From positions 1-64,000 of the forward strand of contig JABDDK010000002.1 of NCBI GenBank assembly GCA_013287665.1: a DNA stretch of 64,000 bases, written 5' to 3'. The notes under the pieces are model-generated. The model had not been told where the DNA came from and did no database searches. It saw only the letters and a program-made list of their open reading frames with translations. A program made the position numbers and the translations under genes. Position 1 is the stretch's first letter. The number at the start of each line of letters is the position of its first letter. This DNA comes from Alphaproteobacteria bacterium (GTDB lineage Bacteria; Pseudomonadota; Alphaproteobacteria; UBA9655). Of this stretch, positions 26,561 through 35,423 are shown piece after piece.

Positions 26561-27607
26561 ATGTCACTTGAAAGTCAGATCATTAGTATCCTTAAAACTA
26601 TAGTTGACCCCTTATCTAAGGTAGATATTGTAACCAAAGACATCGTTCAGGGTTTACAAGTAACAAAAGACGGACGAGTCTCATTTATACTAGATATTAA
26701 TGCTGAATATATGAATGACGGATTGGCATTAAAAGAAAAAGCCGAATCATTACTTTCTGAATTACCCGAAGTGTCAAGCGTTCACATTGCCCTCACAGCA
26801 CAACGCCAGCAACCTGCACATAATCCTTCTAAGCAGGGTATTCCTGGCATAAAGCACATCATCGCTGTCGCATCCGGTAAAGGAGGTGTCGGTAAATCGA
26901 CAACAGCTGTAAACTTAGCCTGTGGATTAAACTCTTTGGGACTTAAAGTGGGTATATTAGATGCAGACGTCTATGGACCGTCGATCCCCCGTCTTTTAGG
27001 CGTCAACCAAAGACCGACATCTGATGATGGAAAAACAATGAATCCTATCGCTGCTCACGGCTTAAAGTGTATGTCCATGGGTTTTATGATGGACGAGACA
27101 ACCGCGGCCATATGGCGCGGCCCAATGGTTCAGAGTGCCTTCAATCAGATGCTGAGACAAGTGAATTGGGGCGAGCTTGATGTTCTTGTCATTGACCTCC
27201 CCCCAGGAACGGGCGATGTGCAGCTTACCCTTGCCCAAACCGTGCTTCTCTCTGGTGCTATTATTGTCTCAACACCTCAAGATCTTGCCCTCATTGATGC
27301 AAGAAGAGGACTTGAGATGTTTGTCAAAGTAAACATTCCCGTACTTGGGCTTATTGAGAACATGAGTTATTTCCTATGTCCGCATTGTAACTCACGCTGT
27401 GACATATTCGAACATGGCGGCGTGCGCAAGCAAGCACTATCCATGGGCATACCACTGCTTGCGGAAATACCATTGCATATGTCAATAAGGGAGACTTCTG
27501 AAAAGGGAACTCCCATCGTTAATCAGACTCCCTCATCAAGTGAAGCCTTACTCTATAAAGAACTGGCAAAAACAGTTTGGAACAATCTAACAGCCCCCTC
27601 TATATAA
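26561..27607 (+). CDS. mrp: Mrp/ApbC-type iron-sulfur cluster carrier ATPase
   Basis: Cytoplasmic P-loop scaffold or carrier for Fe-S cluster delivery; 348 residues. An N-terminal MIP18/DUF59-like domain (SILKTIVDPLSKVDIVTKDI) is followed by the deviant Walker A ASGKGGVGKSTTAVNLA near residues 102-118. Next come the switch region DVYGPSIPRLLG and VLVIDLPPGTGDVQLTL. The cluster-binding C-x-x-C is CPHC in YFLCPHCNSRCD. ATG at 26561 is used. The gene faces hflK; the pairing of mrp with hflKC-degP is frequent in alphaproteobacteria. Confidence 0.94.
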   Translation: MSLESQIISILKTIVDPLSKVDIVTKDIVQGLQVTKDGRVSFILDINAEYMNDGLALKEKAESLLSELPEVSSVHIALTAQRQQPAHNPSKQGIPGIKHIIAVASGKGGVGKSTTAVNLACGLNSLGLKVGILDADVYGPSIPRLLGVNQRPTSDDGKTMNPIAAHGLKCMSMGFMMDETTAAIWRGPMVQSAFNQMLRQVNWGELDVLVIDLPPGTGDVQLTLAQTVLLSGAIIVSTPQDLALIDARRGLEMFVKVNIPVLGLIENMSYFLCPHCNSRCDIFEHGGVRKQALSMGIPLLAEIPLHMSIRETSEKGTPIVNQTPSSSEALLYKELAKTVWNNLTAPSI

Positions 27608-27821
27608 ATTCAATAAAGCAATCATCAGTTTATTATATAAGTTATTTAAATTTATATAGTTCGACACACTTTAAATACATCAGTTTAAAAAAAGATCTAT
27701 TTGAAATCAACATCATTGTTTATATTTTTTACATATTAATACCATATTAATATATTTGCTATATTCTAACCAGAATCAAAAATAATAATTCACATTAAAT
27801 ACTTTAACACGGGAGGATACT

Positions 27822-29654
27822 ATGATTAGATCTTTTAAACTCGCTCTTGGATTAACAACCTGCTTAAACGGTATTACTGCGGCAGAAGCAAAACAAAATC
27901 CCTTGGCAGAAGAAGCTAAGAGACAAAAGTTTTACATTTCACGCATCGCTGCAAAAAAAACATACAAAGCTCAGCTATTCAATAATAGAACAAGACCCCT
28001 TAAAAGCTCACAGAATGTGATCCCTTTTGCAACACGACCTATTCAAAGAGCACCTCTATTTCGTGCCGCAAGATTCAGGTTCTCTTTTACGCCACATTTT
28101 CATGGGTTTAAGTCTGCGCTCTTGAAGAAGCAAGGAATGAAATTCTCATTCGCTCGTAAAGTTATTACTAGAAAGGCAGTACCTGTCGCTAAAAGAGCGC
28201 CGATCATTAAGAAAAAATTACCTGTAGCATACAAATCAATTCCTATCCGTGCAGTTCTCAAAGCACCTCCTGCAAAAATTCCAGCTGTCAATGACAATAA
28301 AAATAATATACAGAAAACACCCATAGCTGTTATTAAAGCGAATACAGAAGTTTCAACTCAACTTCTCAATACTGCGTCACTCATTGCTTCCAAAGTAATG
28401 CCCCTAGAAGCACCACGTGAAGTCGAAGCAAGTATTGAAGCGACTTCTGTACTTTTAACATCAGCACCCGCTCATGAGCCATCGTCTACTGAACCAGCGA
28501 CACATCTAAAAGCCTTGAGTGAACCAGCTCTCACGGACTCAGAAAAGTCAACTAGTGGAACAGTATTAACGAGTCCAGATCAAGCAGAAGAGCCAGCTGA
28601 TAATGTACAGGTCAGAAATGAAGTTATTTCTAATATTGATAAAATAAGAACTGTTTTATCAGGTGTTGACTTAGATACCCTCGCTGTTAATGAGCAAGAC
28701 ACTCATTTCTTTAATCTTACTCATCTCACGCCCAGTATCATAAAGATTTTAAGCAATGATAATGCTCAAACGAAAGGCAAGAGCCTACCACAATTGAGTG
28801 AGTCACTAAATCGTCTGAACGAACTTCTTACAAATGGTAATATAGATTACAACACCATTGGTTATGTGTGGTTAGTTCGTCTTAAGGCATTTAGCACTAC
28901 ACTTTATACTTCCCTTAAGTCTGTGATTTCAGCAACAGAAGAAAGCAAGAAAGCACAACTCGTCAGTACTGTTCGAGGGAAGTTGGATGAAACAAGAGAC
29001 CTTCTTAAGGATTTCAAACCAGGGGTTACCCTTGTAACTGTAGAACCTAAAGATGTCCCCTTACTCAAAGAAAGTCTTTGGGACATAAAGGGATTCCTAA
29101 GGAATGACAAGTTCATACCAAAAGGAGGCATTGTAGGATTTCTGATGGATGAGCTAATAAGTGAGGCAAAGCTCGCTATCAATGACCCAAATCTAAATCT
29201 TGTCGATAACTATGTTGATCTTGTCAGAGCTAAATATCAACTGAATACGATACTTGAAAAGCTAAAATTTGGGCAACCAGAAGCGAGTCCAGTGGCTTCA
29301 ATCTCAAGTGAACCTGTTAAGGTAGCTACGGTAGAACCAAGCTCTCCAAAGCTTTCATTGGTTGAAAGAGCTAAGCCTATTTTTAGCCGTCTTGATGCCT
29401 TACTTGCAGATCCCAACGTAACGATAAGTCAAGAACACGAAGGTATGATGAATAGCATCATCGGCCAATTTGGGTTGATAAAAGATGTAAGAGGTAGCGT
29501 TGACTCAAATGATAATGACAGACCCGCTACTTTGAGAAAAATGATAGCTAATCTCTCTCAAGTCTCCGATATACCTGATTCGGAAAGCATGAGCTTAAGT
29601 CTTTCCTTATCACGTGCAAGAGACCTCTTAAATAAAATGGGTCAAGCTATATAA
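27822..29654 (+). CDS. Large exported protein of unknown function (610 aa)
   Basis: Not recognised. A signal peptide (MIRSFKLALGLTTCLNGITA, A-E-A cleavage) leads into a strongly basic region of about 110 residues rich in Lys/Arg/Phe/Pro (KAVPVAKRAPIIKKKLPV). A Pro/Ala/Thr/Ser-rich acidic linker follows, then a helical C-terminal half. Two segments of that half look alike: SLNRLNELLTNGNIDYNTIG and FSRLDALLADPNVTISQE, suggesting a repeated helical module. The upstream 214 bases are very AT-rich with a GGGAGGA ribosome site. A basic tail plus helical domain would suit a structural envelope protein or exported effector; this is speculation. Confidence 0.7.
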   Translation: MIRSFKLALGLTTCLNGITAAEAKQNPLAEEAKRQKFYISRIAAKKTYKAQLFNNRTRPLKSSQNVIPFATRPIQRAPLFRAARFRFSFTPHFHGFKSALLKKQGMKFSFARKVITRKAVPVAKRAPIIKKKLPVAYKSIPIRAVLKAPPAKIPAVNDNKNNIQKTPIAVIKANTEVSTQLLNTASLIASKVMPLEAPREVEASIEATSVLLTSAPAHEPSSTEPATHLKALSEPALTDSEKSTSGTVLTSPDQAEEPADNVQVRNEVISNIDKIRTVLSGVDLDTLAVNEQDTHFFNLTHLTPSIIKILSNDNAQTKGKSLPQLSESLNRLNELLTNGNIDYNTIGYVWLVRLKAFSTTLYTSLKSVISATEESKKAQLVSTVRGKLDETRDLLKDFKPGVTLVTVEPKDVPLLKESLWDIKGFLRNDKFIPKGGIVGFLMDELISEAKLAINDPNLNLVDNYVDLVRAKYQLNTILEKLKFGQPEASPVASISSEPVKVATVEPSSPKLSLVERAKPIFSRLDALLADPNVTISQEHEGMMNSIIGQFGLIKDVRGSVDSNDNDRPATLRKMIANLSQVSDIPDSESMSLSLSLSRARDLLNKMGQAI

Positions 29655-29671
29655 AAAGTGTAACCATCACC

Positions 29672-29702
29672 AAAATCCCCAAGCCTCACGCTTGGGGATT
29701 TC
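29672..29702. terminator. Bidirectional terminator hairpin
   Basis: AAATCCCCAAGC (29673-29684), loop, GCTTGGGGATTT (29690-29701). It lies just past the stop of the 27822 gene, and the stop of the convergent methyltransferase gene is in its loop. Short T/A runs flank it on both sides. Confidence 0.65.
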
Positions 29703-30414
29703 CCCATCCCGTTAAATAGATGACTTCAAATGTTGCCGGTAATTTTTCCCCGTTAAACCCATACTCTTTTCTATAGATCTCTTCTGCTTTTTCAAATAAA
29801 CCACGGGGTGTAAAGGATTTCACTCTATCATTTAGAATATTCGTCTCCCCCATCCCCCTTAAATCTCTCATCAGACTAAAGAGTGTTGGATAAGTCACTG
29901 TGATGGTTTCTGTGTCGACGACGGGAAGAATAAATCCTGCGCGACTCAAAAGCTGTGTCGCATCTTTAGGGTGTACCATTGGAGATACGCGCGGACTTGC
30001 GCCGCCCTTCATCGATAGTTCAGCTTGAAGTAGACTGTCGCGTAGCTCAACGAGTGTATTCCCCCCTAGAATTGCTGCAAGGAAAAGACCGTCAGGTTGC
30101 AAACATCTATGAACTTGCCTTAGAAATTCCGGTAAATTCTCAAGAGAGTGTCCAAGTAAACAGCTAAAAATAAGATCAAAGGAATCCGCTGGAAAATCTT
30201 GAAAATTTTCAAGGCTTGTATTGGTTAAATTAAGACTATTTAGAGGATGGGGTGATAAATTTAATGAATTCTTAAAGTTTCTCTTGATATCCTGCAAACG
30301 AGAGGTAAGGTCATAACCCACATGTTGAAACAGAAAATCATGTTTGTGGAAGGATCCTAAAGCCCTTTTTTGGTGGATCTTATATGCTTGCTGATCAAAG
30401 AGTTTCATAAACAT
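29686..30414 (-). CDS. SAM-dependent methyltransferase, NDUFAF5/BioC-like
   Basis: A 242-residue class I methyltransferase. A complex-I-assembly-type start (KLFDQQAYKIHQKRA) precedes a SAM-binding fold in which motif I is weak (HVGYDLTSRLQDIKRNF). DSFDLIFSCLLGHSLENLPE follows, where alphaproteobacterial and mitochondrial NDUFAF5 relatives have a W-V-N-D-L-P equivalent. Further shared parts are LFLAAILGGNTLVELRDSL and the end EVIYLTGWGNPQA. NDUFAF5 hydroxylates a complex I arginine, while BioC methylates malonyl-ACP; the sequence favours the former group. ATG at 30408 is an equally possible start. Its stop lies inside the terminator loop. Confidence 0.72.
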   Translation of the reverse strand: MFMKLFDQQAYKIHQKRALGSFHKHDFLFQHVGYDLTSRLQDIKRNFKNSLNLSPHPLNSLNLTNTSLENFQDFPADSFDLIFSCLLGHSLENLPEFLRQVHRCLQPDGLFLAAILGGNTLVELRDSLLQAELSMKGGASPRVSPMVHPKDATQLLSRAGFILPVVDTETITVTYPTLFSLMRDLRGMGETNILNDRVKSFTPRGLFEKAEEIYRKEYGFNGEKLPATFEVIYLTGWGNPQA

Positions 30415-30433
30415 AAGGTAACCATACTTTAAT

Positions 30434-31501
30434 ATGTTAATGAAGAAAAAAACGACAAAAGAGAAAGTTAAGTCCCTGATCGACTTGTATAATGAGTCAT
30501 GTAGGAACGGTAGGGTTGAGCTTAATTCACATCAAAGAGATATCCTCACTTCCTTACAAACCATTTATGATTCACTTGAACTCAACCGTTCCTTCCCCTT
30601 CTTTACGAAAAAGTCAGGTATTAAAGGACTGTATATTTGGGGTGACGTCGGTCGTGGAAAAACGTTCCTTATGGATATATTTTATAACCAAGTCGAGCAT
30701 ACCCCTAAAAGACGCGTACACTTTCATGAGTTTATGAAGGAAGTTCACGCTTCACTTCATCAATTAAATAATACGCAAGAGGAAGCACTTCCTGAGCTTA
30801 TTAATCAAATTTCATCTGAGATTACTCTTTTATGTTTAGATGAGTTTCAAGTCACAAATATTGCGGATGCCATGTTAATGGCTCGCCTTTTTGAAGGCCT
30901 CTTTCGGGAAGGGGTTGTTCTTGTCGCAACGTCTAACACATCTCCTGCAAATCTCTATGAAAAAGGGCTTCATAGAGAGAGATTTTTACCATTTATTCCT
31001 TTACTTTCTGAGTATACTGACATTGCGTATTTAATAGGGGATATTGATTATCGCCGGCAAAAGTTTTCAGGGCAGAAATTATATTTTTCACCTTGTGACG
31101 AGAATTCTATGAACAAGTTACGCACAATTTGGAATGACCTTACTGAAAATGCGCCTTTAGACACGGTTCAATTCACAAAAGTAGCCCCGCCATTGACGCT
31201 TGAAGGCCTCTCTCGGGGAGTTGCATGGGCACACTTTCAGGATCTTTGTGCTCAACCTTGTGGACGTCTTGCCTATCTTTCATTAGCTGAATCTATACAT
31301 ACGTTGATTTTATGGGGTATTCCCCAAATGACGCAAGACGATCATAATGAAGCAGTACGCTTTACAATCCTTATTGATATCCTCTATGACAAAGGTGTCT
31401 GGCTTGCGGCAGCTGGAGATGTAGAACCGGAATACTTATATCAACAAGGGGGATCCTTTGACCGCACGATCTCCAGACTATATGAAATGCAACATGGCTG
31501 A
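30434..31501 (+). CDS. zapE: ZapE/AFG1-family ATPase
   Basis: AFG1-like P-loop ATPase of 355 residues, associated with cell division under stress in bacteria and with complex IV turnover in mitochondria. Walker A is GLYIWGDVGRGKTFLMD (about residues 64-80), Walker B is LLCLDEFQVTNIADAM, and the family arginine/sensor stretch is VATSNTSPANLYEKGLHRERF. The C-terminus (AGDVEPEYLYQQGGSFDRTISRL) is diagnostic. It is first in a tight unit with the pseudouridine synthase and ATP12 genes, each overlapping the next. Confidence 0.93.
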   Translation: MLMKKKTTKEKVKSLIDLYNESCRNGRVELNSHQRDILTSLQTIYDSLELNRSFPFFTKKSGIKGLYIWGDVGRGKTFLMDIFYNQVEHTPKRRVHFHEFMKEVHASLHQLNNTQEEALPELINQISSEITLLCLDEFQVTNIADAMLMARLFEGLFREGVVLVATSNTSPANLYEKGLHRERFLPFIPLLSEYTDIAYLIGDIDYRRQKFSGQKLYFSPCDENSMNKLRTIWNDLTENAPLDTVQFTKVAPPLTLEGLSRGVAWAHFQDLCAQPCGRLAYLSLAESIHTLILWGIPQMTQDDHNEAVRFTILIDILYDKGVWLAAAGDVEPEYLYQQGGSFDRTISRLYEMQHG

Positions 31502-32441
31502 GACAATGATTGAAAAAACAATAACCACATATGAACAAGGCGTCCGTCTGGATCGATGCCTCAGACTGTGGATACCACATTTACAACAAGCCCTTATTGA
31601 AAAGGCAGCTCGAAAAGGACTTCTTAAAATCGATGGGAAAAAAGCAAAACCATCCCATAGAGTCCTTGAAGGACAGGTTCTTTCTTATCCTAAGCAATTT
31701 CAAGGACTTGAGATTGAAGCCCCCGAGCATGAGGAACGTCCCTTAACAAGCGCGGATAGAAAATGGATTAAGAGTCTTATTATCTATGAAGACGACGACA
31801 TGGTTGTCATTAATAAGCCTGCAGGGACACCTGTACAAAAGGGAACTAAGCAGCATAAAGCTCTCGATTCACTCATGGATTCCTACTATGAAGGATCAAA
31901 GACGAGACTTGTCCACAGGTTAGACAAGGATACATCTGGAATTTTTGTTTTAGCCCGTACACTCCCCATGGCCAGGTGGCTAACACAAGCTTTTAAAGAA
32001 AGAACGATACATAAAACCTATTGGGCTCTTGTTTGTGGTGTTCCTCAGAAGAAGGAAGGACTTATCTCTCTCCCTCTCACAAAGAAGGCGGATTCAACAT
32101 ATGAGAAAGTTCACGTCGATCATGAAGAAGGCCTTCATGCAACAACGTACTTTCGCATCATAGAGTCTCTCAAAGATAAGTTTGCTTGGCTTGAACTCTC
32201 ACCAAAGACAGGTCGGACGCATCAGCTTAGAGTACACTGTGCTGAAGGGCTCCAAACTCCCATATTAGGAGATGGGAAATACGGTGGGAAGGAAGCTTTT
32301 CCAATGGGTCGCACAGGGTTACACCTCCATGCGAGGTCTTTAATCATACCTCTTCCCAATGGACATACGGTCACGTTTGAAGCGCCTCTTCCGAATGAGC
32401 AAAAAGAAACATTAATAAACCTGGGGTTTGATCTTGTTTGA
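31494..32441 (+). CDS. RluC/RluD-family 23S rRNA pseudouridine synthase
   Basis: Converts specific uridines of 23S rRNA to pseudouridine. An S4 RNA-binding domain (VRLDRCLRLWIPHLQQALIE) precedes the catalytic domain, which has HRLDKDTSGIFVLAR with the catalytic Asp near residue 144, then KTYWALVCG and GRTHQLRVHCA. RluC-type organisation is favoured, but RluD cannot be excluded. ATG at 31494 overlaps the zapE stop by eight bases; ATG at 31506 is an alternative and the longer frame is unlikely. The end overlaps the ATP12 gene's TTG start. Confidence 0.88.
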   Translation: MAETMIEKTITTYEQGVRLDRCLRLWIPHLQQALIEKAARKGLLKIDGKKAKPSHRVLEGQVLSYPKQFQGLEIEAPEHEERPLTSADRKWIKSLIIYEDDDMVVINKPAGTPVQKGTKQHKALDSLMDSYYEGSKTRLVHRLDKDTSGIFVLARTLPMARWLTQAFKERTIHKTYWALVCGVPQKKEGLISLPLTKKADSTYEKVHVDHEEGLHATTYFRIIESLKDKFAWLELSPKTGRTHQLRVHCAEGLQTPILGDGKYGGKEAFPMGRTGLHLHARSLIIPLPNGHTVTFEAPLPNEQKETLINLGFDLV

Positions 32442-33078
32442 TATATACATCCATAATCATTTTCTAAAAACACCACTTGGAAATCCCTTTCAGGTACCAA
32501 CATTGGCACTGGCAAAAGCAATTGAAGAAGAATGGGAAAAGGACCCCTCCCCTCAATATCAAAAGAAAACAATCACTTCATTAGTGGCATCAGCTTTGGA
32601 TCGCGTTCCTTATTCACGGGAAGCCTATACAACGTACATCATACAAACAGTCCTGCAAGACGTGATTTTATTTTGGGTAGAGTCCCCAGCGTCTGTTGTA
32701 AAGCAACAAGACAAGAACTGGCAACCCATCATAAAAGCAGTAAACCAGCGTTTAGGTCTTACATTGAAACCAGTTTCAACCCTTACCATCGGATCCTTAT
32801 CAGAAAAAGAAAGAGATATTATTCATTCATTTCTAGAACGACTAACGGATTTTAAACTCGTCGGATTCTCTCACCTTTTAACCCTTACAGATTCTTTTTG
32901 TCTCTCTTACTTAGTTCAACAAGGGGAGCTTTCAGCTGACAAAGCATGGGATCTAGCCCATCTCCATGAGCATTCACAACGAAAGATTTGGGGAAATGAT
33001 AAAGAAGCCCTCGTTTTAGAAAACACTCAACGAACAGAGTTTCTTGAAACAGTTAGGTTTTTAAAGTTAATTGGTTAA
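32428..33078 (+). CDS. ATP12-family F1-ATPase assembly chaperone
   Basis: Alphaproteobacterial and mitochondrial chaperone that protects the F1 alpha subunit during assembly; 216 residues. Diagnostic parts are LKTPLGNPFQVPTLALAKAIEEEW near the N-terminus (read as two adjoining halves), the acidic-aromatic helix QTVLQDVILFWVESP, and the end SYLVQQGELSADKAWDLAHL. The N-terminus is short by about 20 residues compared with relatives. The start is TTG at 32428 (or TTG at 32434), overlapping the preceding stop. Last gene of the zapE unit. Confidence 0.88.
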   Translation: MILFDIYIHNHFLKTPLGNPFQVPTLALAKAIEEEWEKDPSPQYQKKTITSLVASALDRVPYSREAYTTYIIQTVLQDVILFWVESPASVVKQQDKNWQPIIKAVNQRLGLTLKPVSTLTIGSLSEKERDIIHSFLERLTDFKLVGFSHLLTLTDSFCLSYLVQQGELSADKAWDLAHLHEHSQRKIWGNDKEALVLENTQRTEFLETVRFLKLIG

Positions 33079-33083
33079 AAAAA

Positions 33084-33105
33084 TACCCTTGCTTTCACAA
33101 GGGTA
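33084..33105 (-). terminator. Intrinsic terminator of the FadL-type gene
   Basis: TACCCTTG (33084-33091) and CAAGGGTA (33098-33105) form the stem. On the minus strand the hairpin is followed by a run of T (the A-run at 33077-33083), just beyond the porin stop at 33126. Confidence 0.8.
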
Positions 33106-33125
33106 CTTTCTCAATGCATCCGATT

Positions 33126-34265
33126 TTAGAACTTATACGTAAATCTTACATCAACAAACGGAGCCCGTATTTTATCCTTACCAACAGTTGGCTGACGAAC
33201 AAGTTTGGGATTTGAGAAGGCAACACCCCCTGATAGTTGAGTTTCAATATTCGGCGTGGGAAGGTACTGTATTCCAAGTCCACCAATCCAAACTTGATCC
33301 GCAGGTAATGAAATGGGTCTAAAACGTTTTGGCTGTGGATTTGAATCATATTCCACAAATCCAAGTGCCGCCCACTGACATGCAAATTGATAACGTGTAT
33401 AAATTTGGCCGACCCATGCGTTTTTATAATTTAAGGGGATAGTTGTTGTACCTATCACAGCAAAATTTCTAAGAATAAGGGATTTAGCAGCTTTCTTCCA
33501 TAAAACATAACGACCATTAAAGTTAACGAGCCAATTCTTTGAGAAATATTGTAAATAATTCAATGTAAATGTATCTGGAATTGCAGCGCCAACTGAAGAA
33601 AAATTCGTTACATTTGCTAATGTATTAAATCCATGCGCTTGAACTTTCATTTTTGAGTGGTAACTACCACTTAAATAACTTCCTTTGACGATTTTCCATA
33701 AGAATCCAGCATCCCAACCGAATGTTGATCCGTGGCCCTTGAAACGGCTAACCCCAAAAGGTGTTTGTAAACCAAGTTTACCATTAGCAACATATAAAAT
33801 GTCTAGACCTAATCCTAATGTTAAATTTTCTAAAACTTGATAGCTTGCTTTAGGGCTAAAATTTCTACCTACGAGAGAAGTTTGTGTGCCACTCAAATTG
33901 CTGCTTTTGTAATGAAAATTTACATACGCTGGATTGCTAACATCAACACCTACAACGAGTTTCTTATGACACGGAATTCTGTATATAGCTTGCCCATAAG
34001 GAAAATATGTATATGTGTTTGATTTTGAAGTTCCGGGGAAACCCGCTTGTGTCCCTGTAAACTTAGACTTTAAGTTAATCATTCCAGCACCGGCAGAAAA
34101 CTTAAAGTTATCTACGAAGTCCATGTCTGCTGGGTTAAAATAGCTCATATTTGTGAAGACCTGAATGCCAGCCGCTTTTGCTTTCTCAACGGGAAGCGCA
34201 AACATCGCTGCAGTCATAAGTGCAGAAGTACAAGCCATTTTAAAAATATTTTTAGAAATTTTCAT
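33126..34265 (-). CDS. FadL/OmpP1-type outer-membrane protein
   Basis: Beta-barrel of 379 residues of the FadL family, which admits long-chain fatty acids or other hydrophobic compounds. The signal peptide is MKISKNIFKMACTSALMTAA, with further residues to A-K-A, and the mature start is AGIQVFTNMSYFNPADM. Alternating hydrophobic strands run to a terminal aromatic (VDVRFTYKF), the BamA recognition signal. The canonical N-terminal G-x-A-x-A-G plug motif is not clear, so the subgroup is diverged. ATG at 34265 follows GAGGG; the upstream in-frame extension is rejected. An AT-rich 232-base divergent promoter region separates it from the 34498 gene. Confidence 0.8.
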   Translation of the reverse strand: MKISKNIFKMACTSALMTAAMFALPVEKAKAAGIQVFTNMSYFNPADMDFVDNFKFSAGAGMINLKSKFTGTQAGFPGTSKSNTYTYFPYGQAIYRIPCHKKLVVGVDVSNPAYVNFHYKSSNLSGTQTSLVGRNFSPKASYQVLENLTLGLGLDILYVANGKLGLQTPFGVSRFKGHGSTFGWDAGFLWKIVKGSYLSGSYHSKMKVQAHGFNTLANVTNFSSVGAAIPDTFTLNYLQYFSKNWLVNFNGRYVLWKKAAKSLILRNFAVIGTTTIPLNYKNAWVGQIYTRYQFACQWAALGFVEYDSNPQPKRFRPISLPADQVWIGGLGIQYLPTPNIETQLSGGVAFSNPKLVRQPTVGKDKIRAPFVDVRFTYKF

Positions 34266-34497
34266 TTTTCCCTCTTTTTTTGTTTTTTTTAAAATTGCAT
34301 AAATGCAGATGGTGAGCAACAAAAGTTTTAATTTTTCGTTAACAAATTCCATACTTACATCACAACCCTATTCTTTGTAACATTAATGCAACATTCTTAA
34401 ATGATTATTCTATAAATTAAATATTACTGAATTAACTGCATATTAACATAACTATGATATATTGAAATTTACCAATTAACAAAACAGGAGAAATACT

Positions 34498-34770
34498 ATG
34501 AACAATCGATTGCTTGTCCGTCACGAGGTTTCTGATTACGCAAAATGGAAATCTTATTTTGATGCTCATGGAAATGTACGGAAAAATCATGGCATAAAAG
34601 CCTTACAGGTTCTACAAGATACCTCTAATCAGAATGATGTATCCATCATTTTTGAAGTTGCTGACATCGCAAAGGCCAAGGCATTTGTGAAATCAAATGA
34701 ATTAAAAGAGCATTTGAAGAACGCAGGTGTTATTGGTAAAACCGAAATGAACTTTTTTTCTGATAAGTAA
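34498..34770 (+). CDS. Dimeric alpha-beta-barrel protein, tandem copy 1
   Basis: A 90-residue protein of the antibiotic-biosynthesis-monooxygenase-like fold (ferredoxin-like dimer). The shared family pattern is LLVRHEVSDYAKWKSYFDAH, then DVSIIFEVADIAKAKAFVKS. Such proteins act as small oxygenases, cyclases or ligand binders; none can be named here. A closely similar gene lies at 35142 and a decayed one at 34887. ATG follows CAGGAG. A hairpin after the stop separates it from the next copy. Confidence 0.72.
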   Translation: MNNRLLVRHEVSDYAKWKSYFDAHGNVRKNHGIKALQVLQDTSNQNDVSIIFEVADIAKAKAFVKSNELKEHLKNAGVIGKTEMNFFSDK

Positions 34771-34779
34771 GTCCTTATC

Positions 34780-34808
34780 AAGGGGATTGCTTTAATAGCA
34801 GTCCCCTT
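34780..34808 (+). terminator. Terminator-like hairpin after tandem copy 1
   Basis: AAGGGGATTGC (34780-34790) and GCAGTCCCCTT (34798-34808) pair with one mismatch. A T-rich but broken run follows (TTCATTCTCTT). Confidence 0.6.
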
Positions 34809-34886
34809 TCATTCTCTTAATTAAAATTTAACCTAATTTCATTACAGTTCTTCAACAATAACCATAAGCGATATATGGAGAGAAGA

Positions 34887-35069
34887 ATGTCTGATCATTT
34901 CAGTGTACGCCATACTGTAGCACGTAATTTAAAAATGAAGTTTAAGTTTTTTGCTCATTTTGATGAAGGTAAAGCGCGTGAACCGAATAACATACAGCGT
35001 TTACGGAAATGTGCTAACAAAAATACAACGACAGCTCCTTTAAAGAAGGACACTAAACCCAATTTATAA
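34887..35069 (+). pseudogene. Decayed and truncated tandem copy 2 of the same family
   Basis: An open frame of 60 residues beginning MSDHFSVRHTVARNLKMKFK. VRH-x-V, K-x-K, F-x-A-H and a following Asn/Lys-rich stretch line up with copy 1 (VRHEVSDYAKWKSYFDAH), but the conserved Trp and the whole second half are lost. Upstream GGAGAGAAGA and the bases around the ATG resemble those of copy 3 (AGAGAAGAAAATGTC), which supports common origin. It still has a usable ribosome site, so a short peptide may be made. Confidence 0.45.
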
Positions 35070-35141
35070 TCACATTTTAACTCAATCTTAATGATCTAGG
35101 GGTATTTTCATACCTGACAATACAATAAGAAAGAGAAGAAA

Positions 35142-35423
35142 ATGTCAAAATATATGCTCTGTCTCCACGAAGTGGCTGATTATGCAAAGTGGAAACCCAT
35201 ATTTGATTCAACAAAAAAGTTACGTGAAGAAAATGGTTTAACGAAGGACTTAAGCGTCCTTCGACAAAAGAAAGATAAGAATGACGTCGTTATATTGTTT
35301 GAGGTACATGACATCGCAAAAGCCAATGCATTTTCTCAATCAAATGCCTTCAAGGAACTGATGAAAAAGGCTGGAGTTATAAGTACGCCGGAAATATACT
35401 TTCTTTCAAATGGAAGAAGCTAA
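35142..35423 (+). CDS. Dimeric alpha-beta-barrel protein, tandem copy 3
   Basis: A 93-residue paralogue of the 34498 protein: CLHEVADYAKWKPIFDSTKK, then DVVILFEVHDIAKANAFSQS and LKKAGVI-like end (MKKAGVISTPEIYFL). About half the positions match copy 1. The fold and caveats are as for copy 1. Its last 18 bases overlap the convergent ABC transporter gene, whose stop is at 35406. Confidence 0.72.
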   Translation: MSKYMLCLHEVADYAKWKPIFDSTKKLREENGLTKDLSVLRQKKDKNDVVILFEVHDIAKANAFSQSNAFKELMKKAGVISTPEIYFLSNGRS

